Below, in pieces: positions 6,598 to 15,907 of a stretch of DNA of 31,777 bases. Source of the DNA: UMGS75 sp051872775 (GTDB taxonomy: Bacteria; Bacillota_I; Bacilli_A; ML615J-28; CAG-313); NCBI GenBank assembly GCA_051872775.1, contig JBJEEE010000072.1, positions 1 to 31,777 on the forward strand, in the 5' to 3' direction. A program made the position numbers and the translations under genes. The stretch's first letter is position 1; each line of letters opens with the position of its first letter. The notes under the pieces are model-generated. The model saw only the letters and a program-made list of their open reading frames with translations. It ran no database searches and was not told where the DNA came from.

Positions 6598-9171
6598 ATG
6601 TATGAAAATATTGACAAAAATCAGTATACGCCAATGATGCGACAATACTTGGAGATTAAAGAAAAATACCCTGATACACTCGTTTTCTTTCGTCTAGGTG
6701 ATTTCTATGAAATGTTTTTTAATGATGCCTTAGTTGCTAGTCGTGAACTAGAAATAGTTTTAACAGCGCGTGATGCAGGCACAAATAATGATCGCGTACC
6801 TATGTGTGGAGTACCTCATCATGCGGTTAATGGATACATTGAAAAGTTATCAATGCGCGGCTATAAAGTAGCAATAGTTGAGCAATTAGAAGAACCAAAT
6901 GGACAAAAATTAGTTAAAAGAGATATTGTTAAGATTGTTACCCCAGGAACAAATGTTGATGAGGAATTTCTTGATGAAAAAAATAATAGTTATCTAGGTT
7001 GCTTAGAAGTAGTTGATGATTTATTTATTTTAGGAATGATTGAATTATCAACCGGTGAAACTAAAATTACCTACTTTAAGAATATCGAACAAGTAATCAG
7101 TGAATTAACCAAACTTTCAATTAAAGAAATCGTGGTATCATCATCTTTTAATTCAAATTACGTACAACTTTTCCAAAAAAATTATGGGATTGTAGTATCA
7201 TTCAATGATATTACAACGATTGATGAATATCTACAACCATTAATATCAGATTTAGAAACTAAGTTTAAATCATGTGCATCTCGTTTGCTATATTATATAA
7301 TTCAAACGCAAAAAAGAGTATTGGTACACTTAAAACCATTCAAGTTATATCTGACTAAAGACTATTTATATTTAAGTGAAAATACAATTAAAAATTTAGA
7401 AATAGTAGAAACAAATAAAGGAAATCGATATAAAAATAATTTATTTGTGGTTCTTGATAAGTGTTCAACAGCAATGGGATCACGTTACTTAAAAAAGAAT
7501 TTACTTTATCCGCTTATTAATTTAAAAAAAATAAATGAACGTCTAGATATTATCGAAGAAATGCACAAGAATTATTTGCATACTAACGATTTAAAAAAAC
7601 AATTCCAAGAAATTTACGATTTAGAGCGTATTGTCGGTCGTATTAGTTTTGGAAATCTTTCACCTAAAGACTTATTGCAATTACGTAACTCACTTGCGGT
7701 TGTACCTAATATTCTAATTATTATGAATAAATTTAAAGGAAGCATTATGAAGAATAAAGCTTTAGAAATTGATAATTATGATGATTTACATAATTTATTA
7801 TTTAAAGCTATTGATGAGAATGCTCCTTATACACTTAAAGATGGAAACATTATTAAAAATGGTTATAATGAAGAACTAGATAACATTAGAAATATTGGCA
7901 ATACAAATAAAGAATATTTAAATAATTTAGAATTACGGGAAAGAGAAAGAACCGGAATTAAAACTCTACGCGTAGGATATAACCGGGTATTTGGATATTA
8001 TATTGAAGTAACCAAATCATATCTTGGACAAATTAAAGATGAATATGGTTATATTAGAAAGCAAACTACCGCAAATTCAGAGCGTTATATCACTCAAGAA
8101 TTAAAAGAACGTGAAGCTTTAATTCTTCGCTCTAGTGAAACATCCATTGAACTTGAAATCAAGTTATTTAATGAGATTCGCGAGATTTGTAAAGATAACA
8201 TCTATAAGTTACAAAAATTAGCACAACAAATTTCCGAACTAGATATGCTACTTGCCTTAAGTGAAGTTGCCAAAGCAAATAATTATGTACGTCCTAAGTT
8301 TTCATTATATAACGAAATGGAGATAACGGATGGAAGACATCCTATCATCGAAGCATTTAATGCAAGTTCGTTTGTTCCAAATGATTTACATCTTTATAAT
8401 AATGATCGGGTTTTATTAATCACTGGACCCAATATGAGTGGTAAAAGCACTTATATGCGACAAAATGCTCTAATCGCTATTATGGCTCAAATTGGATCAT
8501 TTGTTCCTGCCTCAAGTGCTGTTCTACCAATCTTTGACCAAATATTTACACGTATAGGTTCAAGTGACAATATTACAAATGGCGAATCAACCTTTATGGT
8601 AGAAATGTTAGAAGTTAATGAAGCTATTCAAAATGCAACTGAACGTAGTTTAATCATCTTTGATGAAGTTGGTCGCGGTACCGCAACTTTTGATGGAATG
8701 TCACTTGCACAAGCTATCATAGAATACTTACACGACAAAATATGCGCAAAAACATTATTTTCAACCCATTATCATGAATTAACAAACTTAGAAAATAGTT
8801 TAGGTTGTTTAAAAAATGTTCACGTAGAAGCCAAAGTGGGAGAAAACATGGATGATTTAATCTTCCTTCATAAAGTTGTAGCAGGTCCATCAGACCAAAG
8901 CTACGGTATCAATGTAGCAAGTCTTGCTAAAATTCCCCTAGAGATAACATTAAGAGCTAAAGATATTCTTGACAAACTTGAAAATAAAGAACACTACGAT
9001 CAAGATTTACTTTCAATTAAAAACTATCAAAAACCAGTTATTATTGATAAGACTGATGCCTCACTAAAACTTCTTAAAACAAAGCTTCTTAATGCAGATG
9101 TCGATAATATGAAACCGATAGATGCCCTACTTTTATTATCACAATTAAAAGAGGAAATAAAAAATGATTAA
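6598..9171 (+). CDS. mutS: DNA mismatch repair protein MutS
   Basis: Recognises mispaired and looped bases and recruits MutL. The 857-residue length is typical. The mismatch-reading Phe-Tyr-Glu is F36-Y37-E38 in RLGDFYEMFF. Connector, lever and clamp regions follow. The ABC-type ATPase holds Walker A GPNMSGKST (610-618), Walker B with LIIFDEVGRGTATFDG, and the His switch in FSTHYHEL. The C-terminal tail (KPIDALLLLSQLKEEI) matches the dimer/tetramer end of the family. The start is preceded by AAGGTGAT (about 6583-6590). It overlaps mutL by eight bases and heads a mutS-mutL-miaA operon. Confidence 0.98.
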   Translation: MYENIDKNQYTPMMRQYLEIKEKYPDTLVFFRLGDFYEMFFNDALVASRELEIVLTARDAGTNNDRVPMCGVPHHAVNGYIEKLSMRGYKVAIVEQLEEPNGQKLVKRDIVKIVTPGTNVDEEFLDEKNNSYLGCLEVVDDLFILGMIELSTGETKITYFKNIEQVISELTKLSIKEIVVSSSFNSNYVQLFQKNYGIVVSFNDITTIDEYLQPLISDLETKFKSCASRLLYYIIQTQKRVLVHLKPFKLYLTKDYLYLSENTIKNLEIVETNKGNRYKNNLFVVLDKCSTAMGSRYLKKNLLYPLINLKKINERLDIIEEMHKNYLHTNDLKKQFQEIYDLERIVGRISFGNLSPKDLLQLRNSLAVVPNILIIMNKFKGSIMKNKALEIDNYDDLHNLLFKAIDENAPYTLKDGNIIKNGYNEELDNIRNIGNTNKEYLNNLELRERERTGIKTLRVGYNRVFGYYIEVTKSYLGQIKDEYGYIRKQTTANSERYITQELKEREALILRSSETSIELEIKLFNEIREICKDNIYKLQKLAQQISELDMLLALSEVAKANNYVRPKFSLYNEMEITDGRHPIIEAFNASSFVPNDLHLYNNDRVLLITGPNMSGKSTYMRQNALIAIMAQIGSFVPASSAVLPIFDQIFTRIGSSDNITNGESTFMVEMLEVNEAIQNATERSLIIFDEVGRGTATFDGMSLAQAIIEYLHDKICAKTLFSTHYHELTNLENSLGCLKNVHVEAKVGENMDDLIFLHKVVAGPSDQSYGINVASLAKIPLEITLRAKDILDKLENKEHYDQDLLSIKNYQKPVIIDKTDASLKLLKTKLLNADVDNMKPIDALLLLSQLKEEIKND

Positions 9172-10990
9172 GAAAAATATTTTAGAATTAAGTGAAGAAA
9201 TGGCTAATTTAATTGCGGCAGGAGAAGTAGTTGAACGTCCTAATAGTGTCGTTAAAGAATTAGTCGAAAACAGTTTAGATGCAGAGGCAACTCGTATTAT
9301 TGTTGAGTTAGAAGATAGTGGTTTAAAAAAAATAATCATCACCGATAATGGATACGGAATGACTAAAGATGAAATACCTGTTGCTTTAAAAAGACATGCA
9401 ACAAGTAAAATAGCTAATCCTAATGATTTATTTAACATTACAACCCTCGGATTTAGAGGTGAGGCTCTACCATCCATTGCTAGCGTTTCTAAACTTACCA
9501 TTACGTCATCAACCAATGATCTCGATGGATATCGTTACTCATATGTAGGGGGAAACTTAATTGAAGAGTCTCCTTCCGCATTAAAAAAAGGGACAAAGAT
9601 TGAAGTATGTGATTTATTTTATAATACACCAGCCCGTCTAAAACATTTGTCTAGTCTTCCCGTGGAATTATCGCACATTGTTAGTTATCTAAACCGTCAA
9701 GCAATTGCCCGACCTGATATCGCTTTTAAATTAATTAACAATGGTAAAACCATATTACAAACAAGCGGTGATAATTCAGTAGAAGAAATCATATCCGAAA
9801 CATTTGGAATTGAAGTAGCCAAAAATATGATTCCCTTTGATGGTGAAAATGACTTATACGCTATTCATGGTTTAACGACATCAAATGCCATTAATCGTTC
9901 TAATCGTAATGGTATTAATTTAATCATAAATGGACGTATAATTAAAAATTTAAATCTAACCTATGCAATTACTAACGCATACGAAACCATCTTGCCCCTT
10001 GGTAAATATCCGATAACAATTTTAGAAATATTTTGTGATCCGAGTTTAATTGATGTTAACGTTCATCCATCTAAATTGGAAATTAGATTTACCGATGAAT
10101 ACCGATTACGAGAACTTATTACGAAAACTATTGCTGTTGCCATTACCAAGAGAGAATTAATTAATGAACAATCATCTTACCTTCAACCATCATTTACCCA
10201 AACTTCAACCCTTCTAGAAACAATTGAACCAAAAAAAGATGAAGAAGTATCAACTGAATCGCTTTGGGAAATGTTTGATGATGCCAATGTTACAAATGAA
10301 AATAACGTAAAACCTGAAGCGAATAACGAAAATTTCGAAACAACAGTAATTAGTAATCCTAATGATAAAGTTGTAGTTCAATCCCTTATTAAAGAGAAAA
10401 GTAATGACTTTTTTAAAAATTTTGTCTATATAGGTCAATTTTTAAAAACCTATTTATTAATGGAATATGAAGAGACGTTATATCTTATTGATCAACATGC
10501 TGCTATGGAACGCTATATGTATGAAAAAATTAGTAAAGCATTAAGTCAAGATCAGCATGAATCATTTGAATTACTTATTCCAATCAAACTAGAATACAAT
10601 ATATCAACAATTAATTTGATTATTTCTAAAACTGAAGAATTCCATCAAATGGGCATTATTTTAGAAGCATTTGGTCCAACTACAATAATCATACGAGAAG
10701 TACCTACCTGGATACCTGAAAAAGTAATAGAAGAATTTTTACGTGATATAATTAATGAAGTTATTAATGATCGAATGATTGATAAAGGAAAAATGTATGA
10801 TAATCTAGCCAAAATGCTTAGTTGCAAAAAATCGATTAAAGCCAATATGGCTATATCAGAGTTAGAAGTTCATGCTTTAATGAAAAAACTAGATGAATGC
10901 AATATGCCATTTACTTGTCCTCATGGAAGACCAACTGTCATAAAATTTACCAAATATGAACTAGAAAAAATGTTTAAGCGAGTAATGTGA
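9164..10990 (+). CDS. mutL: DNA mismatch repair protein MutL, endonuclease type
   Basis: Couples MutS recognition to strand incision. The 608-residue protein has an N-terminal GHKL ATPase: E32 and N36 in KELVENSLDA, then DNGYGM, then TLGFRGEALPSIASVS, then GTKIEVCDLFYNTPARLKH. A poorly conserved linker spans about 340-420. The C-terminal metal-dependent nickase retains its key motif DQHAAMERYMYE (443-454), CKKSIKAN and CPHGRP (585-590). An intact nickase motif fits organisms that lack MutH. Its ATG lies inside the end of mutS (ATGATTAA, an eight-base overlap), so translation is probably coupled. miaA starts one base after its TGA stop. Confidence 0.97.
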   Translation: MIKKNILELSEEMANLIAAGEVVERPNSVVKELVENSLDAEATRIIVELEDSGLKKIIITDNGYGMTKDEIPVALKRHATSKIANPNDLFNITTLGFRGEALPSIASVSKLTITSSTNDLDGYRYSYVGGNLIEESPSALKKGTKIEVCDLFYNTPARLKHLSSLPVELSHIVSYLNRQAIARPDIAFKLINNGKTILQTSGDNSVEEIISETFGIEVAKNMIPFDGENDLYAIHGLTTSNAINRSNRNGINLIINGRIIKNLNLTYAITNAYETILPLGKYPITILEIFCDPSLIDVNVHPSKLEIRFTDEYRLRELITKTIAVAITKRELINEQSSYLQPSFTQTSTLLETIEPKKDEEVSTESLWEMFDDANVTNENNVKPEANNENFETTVISNPNDKVVVQSLIKEKSNDFFKNFVYIGQFLKTYLLMEYEETLYLIDQHAAMERYMYEKISKALSQDQHESFELLIPIKLEYNISTINLIISKTEEFHQMGIILEAFGPTTIIIREVPTWIPEKVIEEFLRDIINEVINDRMIDKGKMYDNLAKMLSCKKSIKANMAISELEVHALMKKLDECNMPFTCPHGRPTVIKFTKYELEKMFKRVM

Positions 10991-10991
10991 T

Positions 10992-11882
10992 ATGAATAAA
11001 GTATTAATTATTACAGGGCCTACTGGAAGTGGTAAAACTAAGGTCTCGATTGAGGTTGCAAAGCACTTCAATACCGAAATTATTAATGGCGATGCTTTTC
11101 AAGTTTACCGAGGAATGGATATTTTAACCGCAAAAATTAAGCCAGAAGAAATGGAGGGAATCAAACATCATTTGTTTGATATAATTAATCCCACCGAAGA
11201 GTTTAATGTAGCTACTTACCAAAAATTAGTTAGAGAGTTAATTGAAGAATTTACTAAACACAATAAACTTCCATTGATTGTTGGTGGTAGTGGTTTGTAT
11301 TTAAATAGTGTTATTTACGATTATGATTTCTCGACAACAGGAAGAAGTGATGAAACCAAATATGACCATCTTACCGATGATGAACTTCATGATATTTTAA
11401 AAAAATTAAATGAAACTGCAACCCTAAAAATTCATCCCCATAATCGTAAACGCGTAATTAGAGCAATCGAACTTGCACAAAACAATGCGATAATAAATGA
11501 ATTTAACAATAAATTATTATATGATGCAAAAATAATCTATTTGAATGTTGAACGAGAAGTATTATATGAAAGAATTAATAAACGTGTTGATGATATGATT
11601 AACGATGGTCTCATTGATGAAGTTAAAAGTTTAATTAAACTGGATTTAAGTAAAACGGCACTTGGAGCTATTGGATTAAAAGAGATGATTCCTTATGTTG
11701 AAGGAATAGTTTCAAAAGAAACTGCTATAATGGAAGTCAAAAAAAATACAAGACATTACGCTAAAAGACAATTAACATGGTTTAGACATCAAAATAATAT
11801 TAATATTGTTGATGTTAACTATCATAATTTTCAAGAAACAATTAATCAAATTATTCAAATTGTTGATGAATGGTTACATTAA
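10992..11882 (+). CDS. miaA: tRNA dimethylallyltransferase MiaA
   Basis: Adds the isopentenyl group to A37 of tRNAs that read U-starting codons. The 296-residue protein has a P-loop GPTGSGKT (about 9-16), then NGDAFQVYRGMDILTAK, then HHLFDI, the GGSGLY substrate segment, and the late segments RVDDMINDGLIDEVK and AKRQLTWFR. The usual DSMQVYRGMDIGTAK appears here with small changes (NGDAFQ, ILTAK). It follows mutL as third gene of the operon; in Bacillus miaA is also close to mutSL. No strong ribosome binding site is visible, consistent with coupling to mutL. A terminator follows. Confidence 0.96.
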   Translation: MNKVLIITGPTGSGKTKVSIEVAKHFNTEIINGDAFQVYRGMDILTAKIKPEEMEGIKHHLFDIINPTEEFNVATYQKLVRELIEEFTKHNKLPLIVGGSGLYLNSVIYDYDFSTTGRSDETKYDHLTDDELHDILKKLNETATLKIHPHNRKRVIRAIELAQNNAIINEFNNKLLYDAKIIYLNVEREVLYERINKRVDDMINDGLIDEVKSLIKLDLSKTALGAIGLKEMIPYVEGIVSKETAIMEVKKNTRHYAKRQLTWFRHQNNINIVDVNYHNFQETINQIIQIVDEWLH

Positions 11883-11884
11883 TA

Positions 11885-11915
11885 AAACCTTAAGTATTAC
11901 GCTTAAGGTTTTTTT
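11885..11915 (+). terminator. Terminator after miaA
   Basis: AAACCTTAAG (11885-11894) pairs with CTTAAGGTTT (11902-11911) around a seven-base loop, followed by more T. Confidence 0.92.
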
Positions 11916-11932
11916 AGTATTAATATTTTTTC

Positions 11933-11961
11933 TTTCTAATTTTCAAATAATTGAATATAAT
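11933..11961 (+). promoter_or_regulatory. Possible promoter of dacB-spmA-spmB
   Basis: A good TATAAT (11956-11961) lies 15 bases ahead of the dacB-like start. The matching -35 (TTTCTA, 17-base spacer) is weak, so an activator or a different sigma factor is possible. I see no clear sporulation-sigma consensus. Confidence 0.4.
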
Positions 11962-11975
11962 GTAATGGTGATAAC

Positions 11976-12920
11976 ATGAAACAAAAATTATTATTTGCCT
12001 TAAGTTTAATTATGTATGCACTAACCATAGTTGCAATTTATAAAGTAAAAATATATAGCGAAGCGGATGTTTCAACAATCAATAAAAATATAATCATTAA
12101 TTTTGAAGTTACCGCAAAATCATGTATCGTATATGATAATAGAAATAATAAAATACTTTATGAAAAAAATGCGTATAATATCATGTATCCTGCTTCAATT
12201 ACCAAAATACTTACCGCAATATCTTGTTTACAACATTATCCCTTAGATGATTATGTTTATGTTACAAATGATATAGCAAATCAAGATGGATCAAAAATAT
12301 ATTTAAAAGTCGGAGATTACATTTCTATCGAAGATCTATTATATGGATTGATGTTATCATCCGGAAATGACTGTGCTCAAGCACTTGCTTTACATTATAG
12401 TGGTAAAATAGAAGACTTTATTACATTAATGAATGATACAGCAAAAATTGCTGGTGCTAAAAGTTCACTATTTCAAAATCCATCAGGACTAGATGAAATA
12501 AATGAAAATAAAACAACTGCCTATGATATGGCAATGATAACAAGTTATGCTCTTAAAAATGATATATTCTGTAAAATATTTAAAACTAAATATCATAATA
12601 TAAAACTAGATGATCGAACGCTTATCTTACGACATAAACATCGCTTAATTCATTATCATCCGTTAATAAATGGTGGTAAAACCGGGTATACCAAAAAAGC
12701 AGGAAGAACATTAATATCATACTTTAAAACAGATGTTTCGGAAATTATTGTAGTAACACTTGATGCATATAATGATTGGACTTTACATGAAAATTTTGCA
12801 AAAGTATTTCTGAAAGAGCAAAATGAGTTATATGAAAATACAATTGTTAAAAATATATTAAATAATATATGGAATAAACAACCCTTCTCTAAGCGTTTGA
12901 GAGGTGAAATAAATGATTAA
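11976..12920 (+). CDS. dacB: D-alanyl-D-alanine carboxypeptidase (PBP5/DacB-like), short form
   Basis: Trims the terminal D-Ala from peptidoglycan stem peptides outside the membrane. The three penicillin-binding motifs are intact: SITK with nucleophile S74 and K77, SGN at 129-131, and KTG at 235-237 in GGKTGYTKKAGRT. A hydrophobic segment at about 4-24 serves as signal or anchor; no clear cleavage site is seen. At 314 residues it is shorter than Bacillus DacB (about 380), lacks the C-terminal PBP5_C domain and has no C-terminal amphipathic anchor. It is followed by spmA and spmB with overlaps, as in the Bacillus dacB operon, so a role in spore cortex or in general wall trimming is inferred. 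Confidence 0.9.
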   Translation: MKQKLLFALSLIMYALTIVAIYKVKIYSEADVSTINKNIIINFEVTAKSCIVYDNRNNKILYEKNAYNIMYPASITKILTAISCLQHYPLDDYVYVTNDIANQDGSKIYLKVGDYISIEDLLYGLMLSSGNDCAQALALHYSGKIEDFITLMNDTAKIAGAKSSLFQNPSGLDEINENKTTAYDMAMITSYALKNDIFCKIFKTKYHNIKLDDRTLILRHKHRLIHYHPLINGGKTGYTKKAGRTLISYFKTDVSEIIVVTLDAYNDWTLHENFAKVFLKEQNELYENTIVKNILNNIWNKQPFSKRLRGEIND

Positions 12921-13509
12921 TCGTATTTGGAACGCTCTAATAATCATCGGTATAATTATTAGTATCTTTACTGGAAAGATAAATGATATGGGAAACATCA
13001 TCTTAAATTCCACAAATGATGCTTTTGAAATCTTTTTTAATGTTGCGTTAGTAATTCTATTTTGGGGTGGCGTTTTTAACATCGCTATTGAAAGTGGATT
13101 ATTAAAAAATTTAACCAAAGCATTATCTAAACCTTTACGTAAACTATTTCCTGAGTTAAAAGAAACCGATAAAGCGTTAGAATATATTTGTTCAAATATC
13201 ATTGCTAATCTACTAGGTTTAGGTTCAGCCGCAACCCCCCTTGGATTAAAAGCATTCTCAGAATTACAACAACTAAATCCACATCCAGATAAACCAACCA
13301 GAAGTATGATTACATTTATTTTAATTAATGTTAGTTCATTAACATTATTTCCGACAACCATCATGGGAATAAGAACCTTATATAAAGGCGAAAATGATTT
13401 ATCATTGCTTAGTTTAATGATTGTTGGTACCATTTTTTCAGCAACCCTAGCTATCATTCTTGACCGTATTTTTTATGCTATTGATAAGCGAAAGAAGAAG
13501 AATATATGA
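12913..13509 (+). CDS. spmA: Spore maturation protein A (SpmA), Gate-domain membrane protein
   Basis: A 198-residue integral membrane protein of the nucleoside-recognition (Gate) family. In Bacillus it is needed for full dehydration of the spore core, but homologues occur in non-sporulating bacteria. Visible features are several hydrophobic helices, FWGGVFNIAIESGLL, and the signature LLGLGSAATPLGLKAF. Its ATG is inside the end of the dacB-like gene (ATGATTAA, eight-base overlap) and its TGA overlaps the spmB ATG by four bases, so the three genes are translationally coupled. Confidence 0.92.
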   Translation: MINRIWNALIIIGIIISIFTGKINDMGNIILNSTNDAFEIFFNVALVILFWGGVFNIAIESGLLKNLTKALSKPLRKLFPELKETDKALEYICSNIIANLLGLGSAATPLGLKAFSELQQLNPHPDKPTRSMITFILINVSSLTLFPTTIMGIRTLYKGENDLSLLSLMIVGTIFSATLAIILDRIFYAIDKRKKKNI

Positions 13510-14009
13510 TTGTAATCGTTATTTATATTATGTTTATTTTAATTTACGGATTAATAAAAAAAGTAAATGCTTATGATGCCTTTATGCGTGGTGTTGAAAA
13601 TAATTTTAAAACCGTATTAAATATTTTCCCAACTATTTTAATTATAATAGTGGCCATTAATGTCTTCATTAATAGTGGTATTATTGATATTATCAAAACT
13701 TTAATTCCTAAAAATTTCCTTGTACCAGAACTATATCTACAAGCTATGCTACGTCCAATATCTAGTAGTAGTGCCATGATTATGATGATTAAAATATTTG
13801 AAACATATGGAGTAAACTCCATTTCTGGAAAAATCTCTTCCATAATTCAAGGATGTAACGATACAACCATCTATGTAATTGCCCTTTATTTTGGTAGTAT
13901 TAAGATGAAAAACGTTGGAAAAGCACTTAAAATTGGTCTTTTAAACGATTTATTAACATATATTTTTGTCTTTATTTTTTGTTATTTCTTCTTTAAAAAT
14001 TTCGGCTAA
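13506..14009 (+). CDS. spmB: Spore maturation protein B (SpmB)
   Basis: Partner of SpmA, with the same Gate-type fold. It has 167 residues with four or five hydrophobic helices. Family segments visible are NNFKTVLNIFPTILIII, PELYLQAMLRPISSSSAM, and GCNDTTIYVIALYFGS. The start overlaps the spmA stop (ATGA). The physiological role in this organism is unknown; the SpmA/SpmB pair may move a small molecule across the membrane. The next gene, rluB, has its own promoter. Confidence 0.92.
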   Translation: MIVIVIYIMFILIYGLIKKVNAYDAFMRGVENNFKTVLNIFPTILIIIVAINVFINSGIIDIIKTLIPKNFLVPELYLQAMLRPISSSSAMIMMIKIFETYGVNSISGKISSIIQGCNDTTIYVIALYFGSIKMKNVGKALKIGLLNDLLTYIFVFIFCYFFFKNFG

Positions 14010-14050
14010 AAAAATATTTAAAATATACCTCAAATATATTATTAATTTGC

Positions 14051-14079
14051 TTGAAAAAAAATGTCGATTTTAGTATAAT
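14051..14079 (+). promoter_or_regulatory. Sigma-A promoter of rluB
   Basis: TTGAAA (14051-14056), exactly 17 bases, TATAAT (14074-14079). It lies 36 bases ahead of the rluB ATG. Confidence 0.85.
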
Positions 14080-14115
14080 ATACTTAAACAAATTAGGGAT
14101 TTTGAGGTGGAAATA

Positions 14116-14877
14116 ATGGAAAGAATTCAGAAGCGGATTGCATCGAGTGGAATAACCTCTAGAAGAAAGGCCGAAGAGCTAATTTTAGCAGGTAGAGTTA
14201 AGGTTAATGGAGTGGTAGTTGATACCCTTGGATATAAAGTAAGTCCTAAAGACGAAGTAACAGTTGATAATATAGTTCTAACAAGAGTACAAAAAATATA
14301 TGTTGCGATGAATAAACCTTGTGGTATAATATCATCATGCAGTGATGAACATGATCGTACAACAGTGATTGATATATTGCCAAAAGGATTTGAAGAATAT
14401 CGTTTGTTTCCGGTTGGACGCTTAGATTATGATACGAAAGGAGTGCTCCTCTTAACTAATGATGGTGATTTCATGAATCAAATGGTTGGGCCATCAAGTG
14501 GCATTCAAAAAGAATATTTAGTTCGAATTAAAGGAATAATAACATCAAGTGATTTAACTAAACTAGAAAAAGGCGTAAAGATTAATGGAGAAATGACGTT
14601 ACCATCTATTGCTAGTATAGAAAGTTTAGATCGAAAAAATCAATCTTCCTTAGTACGTATCATTATTACCCAAGGTAAATATCATCAAGTTAAAGAAATG
14701 TTCGCAACCCTTGGATATGAAGTAAAAAAGTTAACTAGAGTACGATTTGGTAATATTAAAATTGACGATTTGAAAGAAGGAGATGTAAGGTTTCTTACCA
14801 TTTATGAAGTAAAAACACTTTACGAACTTGCCAAAAAGAGTAAGATTTTAAAGAAAGAATATGGGGGTATGAATTGA
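14116..14877 (+). CDS. rluB: 23S rRNA pseudouridine synthase, RsuA/RluB family
   Basis: Converts a uridine in rRNA to pseudouridine. The 253-residue protein has an N-terminal S4 RNA-binding domain (about 1-60: RIASSGITSRRKAEELI, then GRVKVNGVVV). The catalytic domain follows, with AMNKPCGIISS and the signature GRLDYDTKGVLLLTNDGD, whose first Asp is catalytic. A GTG at 14107 lies within the Shine-Dalgarno sequence GAGGTG (14104-14109), so ATG 14116 is the start. RluB is preferred over RsuA because the gene follows dacB-spmA-spmB, as rluB does in Bacillus. The stop overlaps the next start (TGATG). Confidence 0.93.
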   Translation: MERIQKRIASSGITSRRKAEELILAGRVKVNGVVVDTLGYKVSPKDEVTVDNIVLTRVQKIYVAMNKPCGIISSCSDEHDRTTVIDILPKGFEEYRLFPVGRLDYDTKGVLLLTNDGDFMNQMVGPSSGIQKEYLVRIKGIITSSDLTKLEKGVKINGEMTLPSIASIESLDRKNQSSLVRIIITQGKYHQVKEMFATLGYEVKKLTRVRFGNIKIDDLKEGDVRFLTIYEVKTLYELAKKSKILKKEYGGMN

Positions 14878-15782
14878 TGTATCAACTAGTCTTTTTTTAT
14901 CAGTTAGAAATGCAGATAATGGAATGGTTCTATAAGATTGGAAATAAAGCTTTAAATGTTATTTTTTATCTTATCAGCCAACTCGGTGGAAGTATCGTAC
15001 TAATAGCATTATTAGGTATTATCTATTGGTGTTTTGATAAAGAAAAAGGAGAAAGAATTGGATTTACCATTTTATCTTCAATATGTTTGAATGGAGTAAT
15101 TAAGACACTTGTTAGTTTTAAACGCCCATTTCAATATGAAGGAAAAGAGTATTTACAAAAACTTAAAGATTCTAAATTATCTGATTCCGCAACCGGTTCA
15201 TCTTTTCCAAGTGGTCATAGTCAAAACACAGGTGCCCTATATACAAGTATTGCCCTTCAATTTAAGAAAAAGTGGTTATGGATTGTCACTGTTATCATTT
15301 TAATATTAGTACCAATATCACGATTATATCTAGGCGTTCATTTTCCAAGTGATGTTATTGTAGGTTTACTACTTGGTATAATTAACGCTATTGTCATGTA
15401 TTATCTTTTCAATTATACCAAAATTAAAAAACAATATATCTACTTGATTAGTTTAATCATTTTTTTACCTTTTACCTTTTTAAAAGGAGTAGAACATGAT
15501 TTTGCAAGAGGATATGGATTACTAATGGGATTTGTAGCAGGAATATGTGTTGAAAATAAGTTTATCCGTTTTAAAAATGATGTCAGTATTACCAAAAAAT
15601 TCCTTCGTGTTTTAATTGGCATTCTACTTGTTGGAGGAGCTTACTTTTTAGTTGGCTTAATTCCAGATTCCGTTTCCCATATTACATGGGTAACAATTAT
15701 ACTTCATGCTTTAATCGCTTTTATTGCAATGGGAGTAGTTCCTTTTACCTTTAAAAGTTTGAAAAATCCTAACGGACTATAA
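14877..15782 (+). CDS. PAP2-family membrane phosphatase
   Basis: Hydrolyses a lipid phosphate or pyrophosphate (phosphatidic acid or undecaprenyl pyrophosphate are the usual substrates) at the membrane. The 301-residue protein carries the three family motifs: KTLVSFKRP (KX6RP), FPSGHSQN (PSGH) and SRLYLGVHFPSD (SRX5HX3D). It has extra C-terminal helices beyond the core, about eight in all. The TTG at 14874 is not needed; ATG 14877 overlaps the rluB stop by one base and has GGGGGT about nine bases upstream. The substrate cannot be told from sequence. Confidence 0.9.
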   Translation: MYQLVFFYQLEMQIMEWFYKIGNKALNVIFYLISQLGGSIVLIALLGIIYWCFDKEKGERIGFTILSSICLNGVIKTLVSFKRPFQYEGKEYLQKLKDSKLSDSATGSSFPSGHSQNTGALYTSIALQFKKKWLWIVTVIILILVPISRLYLGVHFPSDVIVGLLLGIINAIVMYYLFNYTKIKKQYIYLISLIIFLPFTFLKGVEHDFARGYGLLMGFVAGICVENKFIRFKNDVSITKKFLRVLIGILLVGGAYFLVGLIPDSVSHITWVTIILHALIAFIAMGVVPFTFKSLKNPNGL

Positions 15783-15787
15783 AAAAT

Positions 15788-15845
15788 AAAGATGTTTTAG
15801 ATTAGACAATTCATAATTTGTCTAGATTTAAGACATCTTTTTTTA
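15788..15845 (+). terminator. Terminator after PAP2 gene
   Basis: A long hairpin: AAAGATGTTTTA with TAAGACATCTTT outside, AGACAA with TTGTCT inside, then a run of T. Confidence 0.9.
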
Positions 15846-15854
15846 CTTAAAAAT

Positions 15855-15883
15855 TTGCAAAAAAACAAAATTTTATGTATAAT
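15855..15883 (+). promoter_or_regulatory. Sigma-A promoter of Fic-like/PHP pair
   Basis: TTGCAA (15855-15860), an A-rich 17-base spacer, TATAAT (15878-15883). The core closely resembles the rplU promoter, including TTTTATG just ahead of the -10. Confidence 0.85.
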
Positions 15884-15907
15884 ATAAGTAATAAAAAGGT
15901 GAATATT

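Noticed and set aside
9145..9516. Open frame on the - strand at the mutS/mutL junction
   Set aside because: Shadow of conserved mutL sequence; no start signal.
12858..13457. Long - strand open frame opposite spmA
   Set aside because: It is a shadow of the spmA coding frame, without a ribosome binding site or recognisable family, while SpmA is clearly recognised.
14874..14876. TTG start for the PAP2 gene
   Set aside because: An ATG follows at once and gives the usual TGATG coupling.
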